Shown piece after piece: positions 25,213-32,755 of a DNA stretch of 34,179 bases. The notes under the pieces are model-generated. The model saw only the letters and a list, made by a program, of their open reading frames with translations. It was not told the DNA's origin and searched no databases. Each line of letters starts with the position of its first letter. Position 1 is the stretch's first letter. The position numbers and the translations under genes were made by a program. This DNA comes from Conexibacter sp. (lineage in GTDB: Bacteria > Actinomycetota > Thermoleophilia > Solirubrobacterales > 70-9): the NCBI GenBank assembly GCA_018263295.1, contig JADFCZ010000031.1, positions 1 to 34,179 of the forward strand. Direction: 5' to 3'.

Positions 25213-26052
25213 ATGACCCTGTCGCTGCTGCTGGCCCTCGCCAGCTCGATCGCCTACGGCTCTGCCGATTTCCTCGGCGGTGTCGCCGCGCGGGGAGCCC
25301 ACGTGCTCCGGGTCGTTGCGATCGCGGCACCGGCCAGCCTTGCGGTCGAAGTCCTGCTCTGGCCCGCGTTCGGTGCGGATTTCGACTCCGGCGCGGTCGC
25401 CTGGGGCGCTGCGTCGGGCGTGGCCTCGGCCGGATCGTTTGCGCTGCTCTACCGGACGCTCGCGATCGGGCCGATGAGCGTGCTCTCCCCCGTGACCGCG
25501 GTCGTGTCGGCGGCGCTGCCCGTCGGCGTCGGCCTGATCGGCGGCGAGCAGCTCGGCGGAACCGCGGTCGCCGGCATCGCGCTCGCGTTCATCGCCGTGA
25601 TCGTGATCAGCGGCGGCCCCGACGAGGGCGGTCGGCGCCCGAGCCGGGCGGCGCTGGCGCTCGCCTTCGGGGCCGGCGCGACGATCGCACTCCAGCTCGT
25701 CTGCCTCGATCAGGCGCCGCACGACAGCGGCATCGCCCCGCTGCTCGTCGGCCGGGCGGTGTCGTCGGCGATCGTCCTCACCGCCGCGCTCGCGCTCTAC
25801 GGGCGCCTCGGCCGGACCCGCCCGAGCGTGCCCGCGGCGGCCGGCGCCGGCGCCCTCGACTCGCTCGCAAACCTCTCGTTCCTGCTCGCCGTCCGCGAGG
25901 GTGACCTCGCGGTCGTGGCCGTGATCACCGCCCTCTACCCCGCTGCGACCGTCGTCCTCGCCCGCGCCTTCCTCGCGGAGCGGATCGGCCCGGTGCAGAT
26001 CGCCGGGCTCGGGCTCGCCGCGGTCGCGGTGAGCCTCCTAGCGGTCGGCTGA
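25213..26052 (+). CDS. EamA/DMT-superfamily transporter
   Basis: A 279-residue integral membrane protein with about ten hydrophobic helices arranged as two EamA repeats. The first repeat contains ASSIAYGSADFLGGVAARG and FALLYRTLAIGPMSVLSPVTAV; the second contains GALDSLANLSFLLAVREGDLAVVAVITALYPAATVVLARAFLAERI, both with the family's typical loop into the next helix. Members move metabolites such as amino acids, purines or sugars across the cytoplasmic membrane, often outward; the cargo here cannot be told. The ATG at 25213 follows a TAAGGT box by 7 nt. It is transcribed alone, ahead of the sulfatase gene. Confidence 0.88.
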   Translation: MTLSLLLALASSIAYGSADFLGGVAARGAHVLRVVAIAAPASLAVEVLLWPAFGADFDSGAVAWGAASGVASAGSFALLYRTLAIGPMSVLSPVTAVVSAALPVGVGLIGGEQLGGTAVAGIALAFIAVIVISGGPDEGGRRPSRAALALAFGAGATIALQLVCLDQAPHDSGIAPLLVGRAVSSAIVLTAALALYGRLGRTRPSVPAAAGAGALDSLANLSFLLAVREGDLAVVAVITALYPAATVVLARAFLAERIGPVQIAGLGLAAVAVSLLAVG

Positions 26053-26179
26053 GCCGGTCCGCCGCGAGCGACGACGCCCTACTGCCTGCCGGTCAGGCGA
26101 ACCGGCGTCCGGCCGGTGTCGGTCCTGTAGGTTCGGCGACCCACGAGAGCCGAGACCGGCTTCCGGTATCGGCCTGCAG

Positions 26180-27679
26180 ATGCGGCCACGCCCGCAAAGG
26201 ACATCGACCCTGTCGAAGACGACCACCAAGAGCGCGGGCCGGTCCCGCTGGCGCCATACGCCCTGGATCGGGTTGATCGCGGTCGTCGCCCTCGCCCACG
26301 GTGCCATGGCGCCCGCAGCCGTGACCGCGTCCCCGAACGTGGTCGTCGTCATGACCGACGACATGGACGTGGGTTCGATGCGCGTCATGAAGAGCACCCG
26401 CAACCTGATCGGGCGGCGGGGGATCGAGTTCACCAACTCGTTCGTGACGACGCCGCTCTGCTGCCCGTCGCGGGCCACCTTCCAGACCGGCCTCTACGCC
26501 CATAACCACGGGGTTCCCGGAAACGACCCGCCGCACGGCGGCGCCGCCGGCTTCAGCCATTCGGTCCGGCCGCGGCAGACGCTGGCCGTTCGCCTCCACC
26601 GGGCCGGATACCGGACGGGCTACGTCGGCAAGTACCTCAACAACCCGGGAAGCGACGGCCAGCTCAACGTCCCACCGGGGTGGAACCGGTGGTTCGAGCC
26701 GGCGTTCGACACCAACTACCAGATGTTCGATTACGCGGTCGACGACAACGGCAGGCGCAGCGACTACGGCCACTCGCCGGCCGACTACCAGACCGACGTC
26801 CTCGCGCGGCAGTCGCTCAAGTTCATCTCCGAGAGCTCGAAGCGCCGGAAGCCCTTCTTCCTGATGCTCGGGACGGTCGCCCCTCACGCCGACCCCAAAC
26901 GTCGCGGCAAGAGCCGGGACCCGGTCGCCGCGCCGCGCCACGAATCGCGGTTCAATCGCGCTCCCCTGCCGAGGCCGCCCGCCTTCAACGAGCGCGATGT
27001 GAAAGACAAGCCCCGGTTCATCCGCCGACCGCGATTCGACCGCGCCCGCAAGCGTCAGATTCGAGCCATGTACAGAAGCCGGCTCAGGAGCCTCCTCGCG
27101 GTCGACGACGCCGTGCGCCACATCGTCAGCCGGCTCAAGCGGACCGGCGAGCTCGGTAACACGGCGATCATCTTCACCTCCGACAACGGCTTCCTCCTCG
27201 GCGAGCACCGGTTGACCGGGAAAGCCCTCCCCTATGAGGAGTCGACCTCCGTGCCGCTGCTGATTCGCGGCCCCGGGTTCCCGCGCGGCGGGCGCCGCAA
27301 CCAGATCGTCGGCAACATCGACCTCGCCCCGACGATCCTCGACATCGCCGGGGCCCCACACGGCCGGATGGACGGCCGCACCCTGCTGCCGATCGCCCGC
27401 GATCGCAGCAGAAAGGGGCGCGACGGACTCCTGATCGAGATGCTGAAGGGCAGCGGCCGCCGGCCGTTCAGGGCGCTTCGCAGCCATGACTACCTGTTCG
27501 TCAAGAGTGCCCGTGACAGGCACAGGCGACTCGGCCCCGTCGGCGAGCTCTACGACCTCAAGAGGGACCCCGACGAGATGACGAACCGCTATCGCGACGA
27601 CTCATATCGCGCGGTGAGGCAGAAGCTGAGCCGGCAGCTGAAACGGCTGACGGGTTGCCGGCGGAAGGGTTGCGGGTAG
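26180..27679 (+). CDS. Secreted type I sulfatase (N-acetylglucosamine-6-sulfatase-like)
   Basis: A 499-residue sulfatase that would remove sulfate esters from sugars or other compounds outside the cell. A long basic N-terminus leads to a hydrophobic signal segment (residues 29-50), followed by the metal-binding VVVVMTDDMD (D60, D61). The formylglycine motif is LCCPSRATFQTG, with C94 the residue converted by the maturation enzyme; the CCPSR form and following GLYAHNHGV match the glucosamine-6-sulfatase branch. FTSDNGFLLGEH near the middle supplies further metal and sulfate contacts. A formylglycine-generating enzyme is needed but is not encoded in this window. The gene is followed 15 nt later by an MFS transporter gene, probably in one operon. 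A TAGGTT hexamer at 26128-26133 could be its -10. Confidence 0.9.
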   Translation: MRPRPQRTSTLSKTTTKSAGRSRWRHTPWIGLIAVVALAHGAMAPAAVTASPNVVVVMTDDMDVGSMRVMKSTRNLIGRRGIEFTNSFVTTPLCCPSRATFQTGLYAHNHGVPGNDPPHGGAAGFSHSVRPRQTLAVRLHRAGYRTGYVGKYLNNPGSDGQLNVPPGWNRWFEPAFDTNYQMFDYAVDDNGRRSDYGHSPADYQTDVLARQSLKFISESSKRRKPFFLMLGTVAPHADPKRRGKSRDPVAAPRHESRFNRAPLPRPPAFNERDVKDKPRFIRRPRFDRARKRQIRAMYRSRLRSLLAVDDAVRHIVSRLKRTGELGNTAIIFTSDNGFLLGEHRLTGKALPYEESTSVPLLIRGPGFPRGGRRNQIVGNIDLAPTILDIAGAPHGRMDGRTLLPIARDRSRKGRDGLLIEMLKGSGRRPFRALRSHDYLFVKSARDRHRRLGPVGELYDLKRDPDEMTNRYRDDSYRAVRQKLSRQLKRLTGCRRKGCG

Positions 27680-27694
27680 GAGGTCGGGGCGCGA

Positions 27695-28912
27695 ATGACC
27701 GCTGACGCTCCCGAGAACCACGAGGACCACGACGAAGGACGGTGGCTCACCCCCGGCGTCCGGGGAATCGGCGCGGCGAGCCTGCTGTCGGACGCCGGGC
27801 ACGAGATCCCGACATCGCTCCTGCCGGCATTCCTGACCTCCACCCTCGGCGCGCCCGCATCGGCCCTCGGCCTGATCGAGGGAATCTCCGACGGGCTCTC
27901 GGGCGCCGCGAAGCTCGGCGGCGGCGCCCTCGCCGACGACCCCCACCGCCGCCGGACGACCGCGGTCGGCGGCTACGCGACGACGGCGGTACTGTCGGCA
28001 CTGATCGGCACCGCCACCGCCGCCTGGCAGGTCGGCGCCCTCCGCGCGGGCGCATGGATCAGCCGTGGGATCAGGGTTCCCTCGCGAAACGCCCTCCTCG
28101 CCGACACCGTCGACGCGTCCGCCTACGGCCGCGCCTACGGCTTCGAGCGCGCCATGGACAACCTCGGGGCGATCATCGGACCGCTGCTGGCTCTGCTCCT
28201 GGTCGGGCTCGTCGGCGTCCGGACGGCGATCATGCTCTCGGTCATCCCCGGGCTGCTGGCGGTCGTCGCGATCCTCTACGCGATCCGCCATACGGCGAAG
28301 CCGTCGCAGCGGAAGCGGGAGCCGATCAGGCTCCGCGTGCGGCCCGTCCTGCGCGGCCGGCTCGGACGGCTGATGATCGGCGTCTCCGTATTCGAACTCG
28401 GCAACGTCGCCGCGACGCTGCTCATCCTCCGGGCCACCGACCTGCTCGAGGCCGGCCGCAGCACCGACTCGGCGACGCAGATCGCGATCACCCTCTACGT
28501 TCTCTACAACGCCGCGGCGACGCTGACCAGCGTTCCCGCGGGACACGTCGGCGATCGCCGCGGGACCGTCCGCGTGCTGGCGGCGGGGGTGGCGGCGTTC
28601 GCCCTGGCGTACGCCGGCTTCGCATCGGCGGGCGCGAGCATCCCGCTGCTGGCCGCCTGCTTCATCGCCGCGGGGATCGGCATCGGCGCCGTCGAGACGG
28701 CCGAGCACTCGGCCGTCGCGGCGATGGCGCCGGAGGAGATCAGGGGCTCGGCATTCGGGGTCCTCGCCGGCATCCAGAGCTTCGGCAACGTGATCGCCAG
28801 TGGCCTGGCGGGGATCCTCTACACCGTCGTGTCGCCCTCGGCCGCGTTCGTCTATCCGGCCGCCGCCATGCTCATCGCACTGCCGCTTCTGGCCGCTGCG
28901 CGCCGGGCGTAG
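27695..28912 (+). CDS. MFS transporter
   Basis: A 405-residue, roughly 12-helix member of the major facilitator superfamily. The hydrophilic start (NHEDHDEGRWLTPGVRG) precedes TM1 containing SLLSDAGHEIPTSLLPAFL, a pattern seen in a group of MFS proteins of unknown cargo. LADDPHRRRTTAVGGY after TM2 and HVGDRRGTVRVLAAG in the middle loop are the two motif A copies. IRVPSRNALLADTVDASAYGRAYGFERAMDNLGA is the characteristic TM4-TM5 region. An AGGAGG ribosome site overlaps the stop of the sulfatase gene and the gap is only 15 nt, so the two are likely co-transcribed. This suggests, but does not prove, handling of a related compound. Confidence 0.88.
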   Translation: MTADAPENHEDHDEGRWLTPGVRGIGAASLLSDAGHEIPTSLLPAFLTSTLGAPASALGLIEGISDGLSGAAKLGGGALADDPHRRRTTAVGGYATTAVLSALIGTATAAWQVGALRAGAWISRGIRVPSRNALLADTVDASAYGRAYGFERAMDNLGAIIGPLLALLLVGLVGVRTAIMLSVIPGLLAVVAILYAIRHTAKPSQRKREPIRLRVRPVLRGRLGRLMIGVSVFELGNVAATLLILRATDLLEAGRSTDSATQIAITLYVLYNAAATLTSVPAGHVGDRRGTVRVLAAGVAAFALAYAGFASAGASIPLLAACFIAAGIGIGAVETAEHSAVAAMAPEEIRGSAFGVLAGIQSFGNVIASGLAGILYTVVSPSAAFVYPAAAMLIALPLLAAARRA

Positions 28913-28938
28913 CCGGTTCCGTCATCGCGGCGGCCCGG

Positions 28939-28959
28939 GGCTTTCATCCAATTCTCATC
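28939..28959 (+). promoter_or_regulatory. Direct-repeat operator upstream of the response regulator gene
   Basis: GGCTTTCATC-N4-TCTCATC holds two TYTCATC half-sites 11 bp apart, one helical turn, as expected for OmpR/PhoB-type regulators. It occupies the -35 position before GATAAT (28969-28974), which is 8 nt from the ATG. The same element recurs at 31897-31917. It is read as the operator for autoregulation. Confidence 0.65.
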
Positions 28960-28968
28960 TTCGCGGTC

Positions 28969-28974
28969 GATAAT
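28969..28974 (+). promoter_or_regulatory. -10 element GATAAT for the two-component operon
   Basis: GATAAT differs from the TATAAT consensus at one base and ends 8 nt before ATG 28983, so the mRNA would have almost no leader. There is no -35; the direct repeat upstream takes its place, suggesting activation by the bound regulator. Confidence 0.5.
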
Positions 28975-28982
28975 CGGTCGCG

Positions 28983-29663
28983 ATGCGCGTCCTAGTCGTC
29001 GAGGATCAGCCGAAGATGGCCGGGCTCATTCGCCGCGGCCTGAAGGAGGACGGCTTCGCCGTCGATCTGGCGAAGAGTGGCGAGGACGCTCTGTGGATGG
29101 CGGGGAGCACACCGTTCGACGCGGTCGTCCTCGACGTGATGCTCCCGGGCATCGACGGCTTCGAGACCTGCAGGCGGCTTCGCGAGGACCAGGTGTGGGC
29201 GCCGATCCTGATGCTGACCGCGCGCGACTCGATCGAGGACCGGGTCGCCGGCCTCGACCAGGGCGCCGACGACTACCTCGTCAAGCCGTTCTCCTTCGCG
29301 GAGCTGTCGGCCCGCCTCCGTGCCCTGATCAGGCGCGGCGACTCCGAGCGTCCGACGGTCCTGCGCGTCGGCGACCTCGAGCTGAACCCGGCGACCCGCC
29401 GGGTCACCCGCGACGGGACCCCGATCGACCTCTCGCCGAAGGAGTTCGCACTGCTCGAGACCTTCATGCGCAAGCCGGGAGCCGTCTTCAGTAGGCTCGA
29501 TCTGCTCGAGCACGCCTGGGACTACGACTACGAGAACCGCTCGAACATCGTCGACGTCTACGTCCGCTACCTGCGCCGGAAGATCGACCGGCCGTTCGGC
29601 TGCGACTCGATCGAGACGGTGCGCGGCGCGGGTTACCGGCTGCGGGAGGCCGTGACGTCTTGA
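28983..29663 (+). CDS. OmpR/PhoB-family response regulator
   Basis: A 226-residue transcription factor. The receiver domain (1-115) has the acidic pocket (E7, D8), the phosphorylated aspartate D51 in VVLDVMLPG, T79 and K101 in YLVKPFSF. The C-terminal winged-helix domain (about 127-224) includes LSPKEFALLETFMRKPGAVFSRLDLLEHAWD and NIVDVYVRYLRRKID, the DNA-recognition part, ending in RGAGYRLRE. All residues needed for phosphotransfer are intact. Its stop overlaps the TTG start of the histidine kinase gene, so regulator and sensor are made together. A direct repeat just upstream, repeated before the lipoprotein gene at 31797, is the probable binding site. Confidence 0.95.
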   Translation: MRVLVVEDQPKMAGLIRRGLKEDGFAVDLAKSGEDALWMAGSTPFDAVVLDVMLPGIDGFETCRRLREDQVWAPILMLTARDSIEDRVAGLDQGADDYLVKPFSFAELSARLRALIRRGDSERPTVLRVGDLELNPATRRVTRDGTPIDLSPKEFALLETFMRKPGAVFSRLDLLEHAWDYDYENRSNIVDVYVRYLRRKIDRPFGCDSIETVRGAGYRLREAVTS

Positions 29664-31039
29664 GCCGGATCCCGATCCGGTTCCGGCTGACCTTCGCGTT
29701 CGCGGGGTCGATGGCGATCGTGCTGATCCTGGTGGGCGCGTTCGTCTACGCGCGCGTCGCCGACGACCTCTCCAGCTCGATCGACGACGCGCTGCGAACG
29801 CGGGCCGACGACCTCGCCCGGCAGATCCAGAACACCGAGCCGGACGAGTTCGGGCTCGCCGGCGAGCGCTCCGAGGGCGCCGAGGACATCCTCTCCGAGA
29901 TCGTCCGCCCCGACGGCCGCGTCGTGGCGTCCTCCGATGCCTTCGGCGGCACCTCCGTGCTGAGTCCGTCACAGCTCGAGGCCGGCTCGCAGGGGGTCGT
30001 CTACTTCGAGCCCCATCCGGTCCGCGGGATCGAGAACGACGCGCGTCTGCTCGCACGACCGGTCAGCACCGAGGAGGGCGACTTCGTGATCGTGGTCGGG
30101 GCTTCCACCGGCGACCGCGCCGAGACGCTCGCGGGGCTCGTGGCGACCTTCGCGATCGGCGGCCCGCTCGCGCTGATCCTCGCGTCGGCCCTCGGCTACT
30201 TCGTCGCCGGCGCCGCGATGCGGCCGGTCGAGGCGATGAGGGCACGGGCGAGCCGGATCACCCTCGATCGCGCCGAGGAGCGGCTTCCGGTGCCTCCCGC
30301 CGACGACGAGATCGGACGCCTGGCGGGCACCCTCAACGAGATGCTGGCCCGGATCGAGCAGTCGCTCGCCCGCCAGCGGGCTTTCGTCGCCGACGCGGGG
30401 CACGAGCTGCGGACGCCGCTCGCAATTCTCCGCGGCGAGCTCGAGCTCGGGCTCCGCCACAGCGACGACCCCGCGGCCACCGCGGCCGCGATCGCTTCGG
30501 CGATCGAGGAGGCGGACGCGCTGCAGCAACTCGCCGACGGCCTCCTCGAGCTGGCCCGCTCCGACGCCGCGAAGCTCCGGCTCCAACGAGCCGAGACGCC
30601 GGTGGCCGAGCTGCTCGAGCGCACCCGCACGCGATTCGCGGCTCGCGCCGAGGGCGAGGGGCGGACGATCGAGGTCGACGCCCCGGGCGATCTCGTGTGG
30701 AGCCTCGATCCCGACCGGATCGGCGCAGCGATCGGCAACCTGGTCGAGAACAGCCTGCGGCACGGCGGCGGCCCGATCCGGCTCGCAGCGGCACGAGACG
30801 GCGACGAGCTGAGGCTCGAGGTCCGCGACGACGGCCCCGGCTTCCCGCCGGACTTCGTGCCGAAGGCGTTCGAGCGCTTCACCCGTGCCGAGAGCGGAAG
30901 GACCACGCCGGGCACTGGACTCGGACTGGCCATCGTCGCCGCGATCGCGGAGGCCCATGGCGGCGGGGCCGAGATAGTGCCGTCGGTCGCTCACGGCGCG
31001 GCGGTCGCGGTTCGCATCCCGCGACCGCCGCTCGCGTAG
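29660..31039 (+). CDS. Sensor histidine kinase
   Basis: A 459-residue membrane kinase. TM1 lies at about 12-32 and TM2 at about 160-184, enclosing an extracellular sensor of some 125 residues (DLSSSIDDALRTRADDL...), then HAMP (to about 235) and the catalytic core. The phosphorylated histidine is H248 in DAGHELRTPLAIL; the ATP-binding N box is NLVENSLRHGG (N360, N364), with DDGPGF (390-395) and GTGLGLAIV (418-425) as the G boxes. Everything needed for autophosphorylation is present. The start is TTG at 29660, overlapping the regulator's stop as TTGA. The input signal is unknown; the convergent lipoprotein gene that shares the operator may be part of the sensed process. Confidence 0.94.
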   Translation: MSRIPIRFRLTFAFAGSMAIVLILVGAFVYARVADDLSSSIDDALRTRADDLARQIQNTEPDEFGLAGERSEGAEDILSEIVRPDGRVVASSDAFGGTSVLSPSQLEAGSQGVVYFEPHPVRGIENDARLLARPVSTEEGDFVIVVGASTGDRAETLAGLVATFAIGGPLALILASALGYFVAGAAMRPVEAMRARASRITLDRAEERLPVPPADDEIGRLAGTLNEMLARIEQSLARQRAFVADAGHELRTPLAILRGELELGLRHSDDPAATAAAIASAIEEADALQQLADGLLELARSDAAKLRLQRAETPVAELLERTRTRFAARAEGEGRTIEVDAPGDLVWSLDPDRIGAAIGNLVENSLRHGGGPIRLAAARDGDELRLEVRDDGPGFPPDFVPKAFERFTRAESGRTTPGTGLGLAIVAAIAEAHGGGAEIVPSVAHGAAVAVRIPRPPLA

Positions 31040-31044
31040 CCGCC

Positions 31045-31797
31045 TCAGCTCCCGGGTTCGAAGCTGACGAGCTCGCCCCGGTCCGACCCGCCGGATGCGG
31101 TGAACTCGAGTACCGGGCCGACGCCCTTCGCGTAGAACTTGAACTCGAGCACCTTCGGCTCGACCGGGGTCGTGTCGCGGGTCATCACCACCGACGAGTA
31201 GTGGCCCGCCGGCACCTCGGCCTGCTCGTCGACGCTGACGATCTCGCCGTTGTCCTCGGCCTCGCCCGCGTAGTACTCCTGGCGATAGGCGAGCCCCGGC
31301 TCCGGCGCGGCGGGCATAGCGATTCCGGGCTGGGCGCCGTCGACGCCCGCCTCCCAGGACCCGGCGGTCGAGACGACCTTGCCGTTCTCGAACTCCTTGG
31401 TGTCCTCGCCGAGGTACCAGACGTTGCCGTCCGCGTCCTGCGCGTACCAGTCGTAGGTGTCCTCGACCGGCCGGCCCTTCTCGTCGGTGACGAGATCGTG
31501 GACGACCCGCGCCTCGATGCCGGCGGCCACCCGCTTCGTGCGGTCGGTGACGGTGACATCGATCCGCTGCCGGGCCCCCTCGCTGTCGGTCTCGGTGTAG
31601 CGCCACCGGCTGCCGGGCGTCATCGGCCAGTAGGGATTGTCGATCGTGGTGGTGAACTCCGACGGATCGAGGCTCACCGCCTCGCTGCCCTGCGGCAGCG
31701 ACTGCGTGGACTCCCCCGATTCCCCTCCGCCGCAACCGGCGATCGTCAGCGCGATGACCACCGCCAGTCCGGCGGCGACTTTTCTCGGTCGGCTCAT
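31045..31797 (-). CDS. Secreted lipoprotein, likely target of the two-component system
   Basis: A 250-residue lipid-anchored protein: basic start (MSRPRKV), hydrophobic core and lipobox TIAGC, then a Gly/Ser/Glu linker. The mature domain starts with NPYWPMTPGSRWRYTETD and includes DTYDWYAQDADGNVWYLGEDTKEFENGKV and PGLAYRQEYYAGEAEDNGEIV, a beta-rich pattern I have no name for; it resembles an uncharacterised actinobacterial extracellular family. A ribosome site GGAGGT precedes ATG 31797. About 100 bp upstream is an almost exact copy of the operator found before the response regulator gene, so expression should follow the two-component system encoded next to it. It may bind a ligand or protect the envelope; its role is unknown. 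Confidence 0.82.
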   Translation of the reverse strand: MSRPRKVAAGLAVVIALTIAGCGGGESGESTQSLPQGSEAVSLDPSEFTTTIDNPYWPMTPGSRWRYTETDSEGARQRIDVTVTDRTKRVAAGIEARVVHDLVTDEKGRPVEDTYDWYAQDADGNVWYLGEDTKEFENGKVVSTAGSWEAGVDGAQPGIAMPAAPEPGLAYRQEYYAGEAEDNGEIVSVDEQAEVPAGHYSSVVMTRDTTPVEPKVLEFKFYAKGVGPVLEFTASGGSDRGELVSFEPGS

Positions 31798-31896
31798 CTC
31801 GGTACCTCCTTCGGTACGGCGTCCGCTCGTCTCGAGCAGGGCGCTCGGTGAAAGCGGCCTCTGAGTTCGACCGCATCGCGATTGATGCCCGACGCC

Positions 31897-31917
31897 GATG
31901 AGATCCAGATGAAAGCC
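31897..31917 (-). promoter_or_regulatory. Second copy of the response-regulator operator, upstream of the lipoprotein gene
   Basis: On the minus strand the element reads GGCTTTCATC-N4-TCTCATC, identical to the one at 28939-28959 in all 17 specified bases; only the 4-nt spacer differs. A CATCAAT stretch at the position equivalent to the other promoter's -10 follows. Confidence 0.65.
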
Positions 31918-31943
31918 GGTGCGGGTGTGCGGCCCCAGAACGA

Positions 31944-31977
31944 CGACGGCCGGGCCGCTTGCGCGACCCGGCCGTCG
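31944..31977 (-). terminator. Strong hairpin after the cold-shock gene
   Basis: Perfect 11-bp arms CGACGGCCGGG and CCCGGCCGTCG enclose a 12-nt loop, 20 nt beyond the cold-shock protein stop. It separates that gene from the lipoprotein promoter. Confidence 0.7.
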
Positions 31978-31997
31978 AAAGTCAGCTGAAGAGTGGT

Positions 31998-32198
31998 TCA
32001 GCCGGCGACGGTGACGTTCGCCGCCTGGGGGCCCTTCTGGCCCTCCTCGAGGTCGAACGTGACCTTGTCGCCCTCGGCGATCCGGGTGCCCGGGGCGAGG
32101 CCGTTGACGTGGACGAACGCGTCCTTGCCACCACCCTCGACCTCGATGAAGCCGTAGCCCTTGTCGTCGTTGAACCACTTCACGGTTCCGTTAGCCAT
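31998..32198 (-). CDS. Cold-shock protein (CspA family)
   Basis: A 66-residue single cold-shock domain that binds single-stranded RNA and DNA and acts as an RNA chaperone. The two RNA-binding motifs are KGYGFIEV (RNP1, residues 13-20) and DAFVHV (RNP2, 26-31), with the usual N-terminal [10 protein letters not shown] and aromatic residues W8, F9, Y15, F17 in place. It is of normal length. A strong ribosome site (AAGGAGGG) lies 7-8 nt before ATG 32198, and the leader contains a terminator-like hairpin and repeated sequence (32211-32328), suggesting control at the RNA level as is known for cspA genes. A strong hairpin ends the unit. Confidence 0.96.
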   Translation of the reverse strand: MANGTVKWFNDDKGYGFIEVEGGGKDAFVHVNGLAPGTRIAEGDKVTFDLEEGQKGPQAANVTVAG

Positions 32199-32210
32199 AT
32201 GAGTTCCCTC

Positions 32211-32328
32211 CTTAGGGATTCGATGCCGGTCCTTATGAGGAGCAATGCGCTCGGCACCTACTCATCCAAAAAAACAAGCCTTGAAAAAGCCGACCACAGC
32301 GGCCGGCACGTTCCACAGCTTAGGGATT
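32211..32328 (-). repeat. 10-bp direct repeat bounding the cold-shock leader
   Basis: AATCCCTAAG (minus strand) occurs at 32328-32319 and again at 32220-32211, where it continues into the ribosome site AAGGAGGG. An upstream copy could compete with the ribosome-site copy in leader folding. Function is not proven. Confidence 0.4.
32284..32307 (-). terminator. Intrinsic terminator or attenuator in front of the cold-shock gene
   Basis: On the minus strand GCCGGCC, a 5-nt loop and GGTCGGC (one G-U pair) are followed directly by TTTTT, the only hairpin with a T tract found in this window. A further seven-T run lies 10 nt on (32268-32274). It either stops read-through from upstream or attenuates the cold-shock transcript. 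Confidence 0.6.
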
Positions 32329-32414
32329 AGCCGGCGATCCGTCTCGATGAGTGGACCGGGCGCAAGCGGGTAGAAGCGAATGACCCCACGAAATCGAAGA
32401 GAGCAGGAGGCCAC

Positions 32415-32726
32415 ATGGCCCAGACCAAAGCCGATCGCAGCGCCGCCGCCAAGAAGGCCGCTGCAACGAGGAAGCGCAACCAGGCGAAGGCCAAGACCGC
32501 CGCGAGCAACCGCGGCAAGAAGGCCGCCGCCACCCGGCAGGGCAAGGCCGCGAAGCGCTCCGCCGACCAGGCCAAGCAGGCCACCGGCCAGGCCAAGCGG
32601 GCGGCAACCGAGGCCAAGGACTCGACCGGATCGACCGTCGACAGTCTCGTGACCGCCGCGAAGTCGGCCGGCGATGCCGCGCTCAAGGCCGGCAAGTCTG
32701 TCGCCACACGCGTCCGCGGAAGCTAG
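32415..32726 (+). CDS. Lys/Ala-rich histone H1-like protein
   Basis: A 103-residue strongly basic protein. The first 60 residues are Lys/Ala/Arg-rich with KKAAATR at 13-19 and again at 35-41 (22 residues apart), a composition like the tails of bacterial histone H1-like and HupB-type nucleoid proteins. The second part (GSTVDSLVTAAKSAGDAALKAGKSVATRVRG) could form an amphipathic helix. It lacks a recognised folded domain, so DNA or RNA binding is inferred from composition alone; a phasin-like role is an alternative. A good ribosome site (AGGAGG) precedes ATG 32415. It is divergent from the cold-shock gene over a shared 216-bp region. Confidence 0.75.
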   Translation: MAQTKADRSAAAKKAAATRKRNQAKAKTAASNRGKKAAATRQGKAAKRSADQAKQATGQAKRAATEAKDSTGSTVDSLVTAAKSAGDAALKAGKSVATRVRGS

Positions 32727-32755
32727 ACGCCGATCCCTCCGACTCGAGCCCAGGG

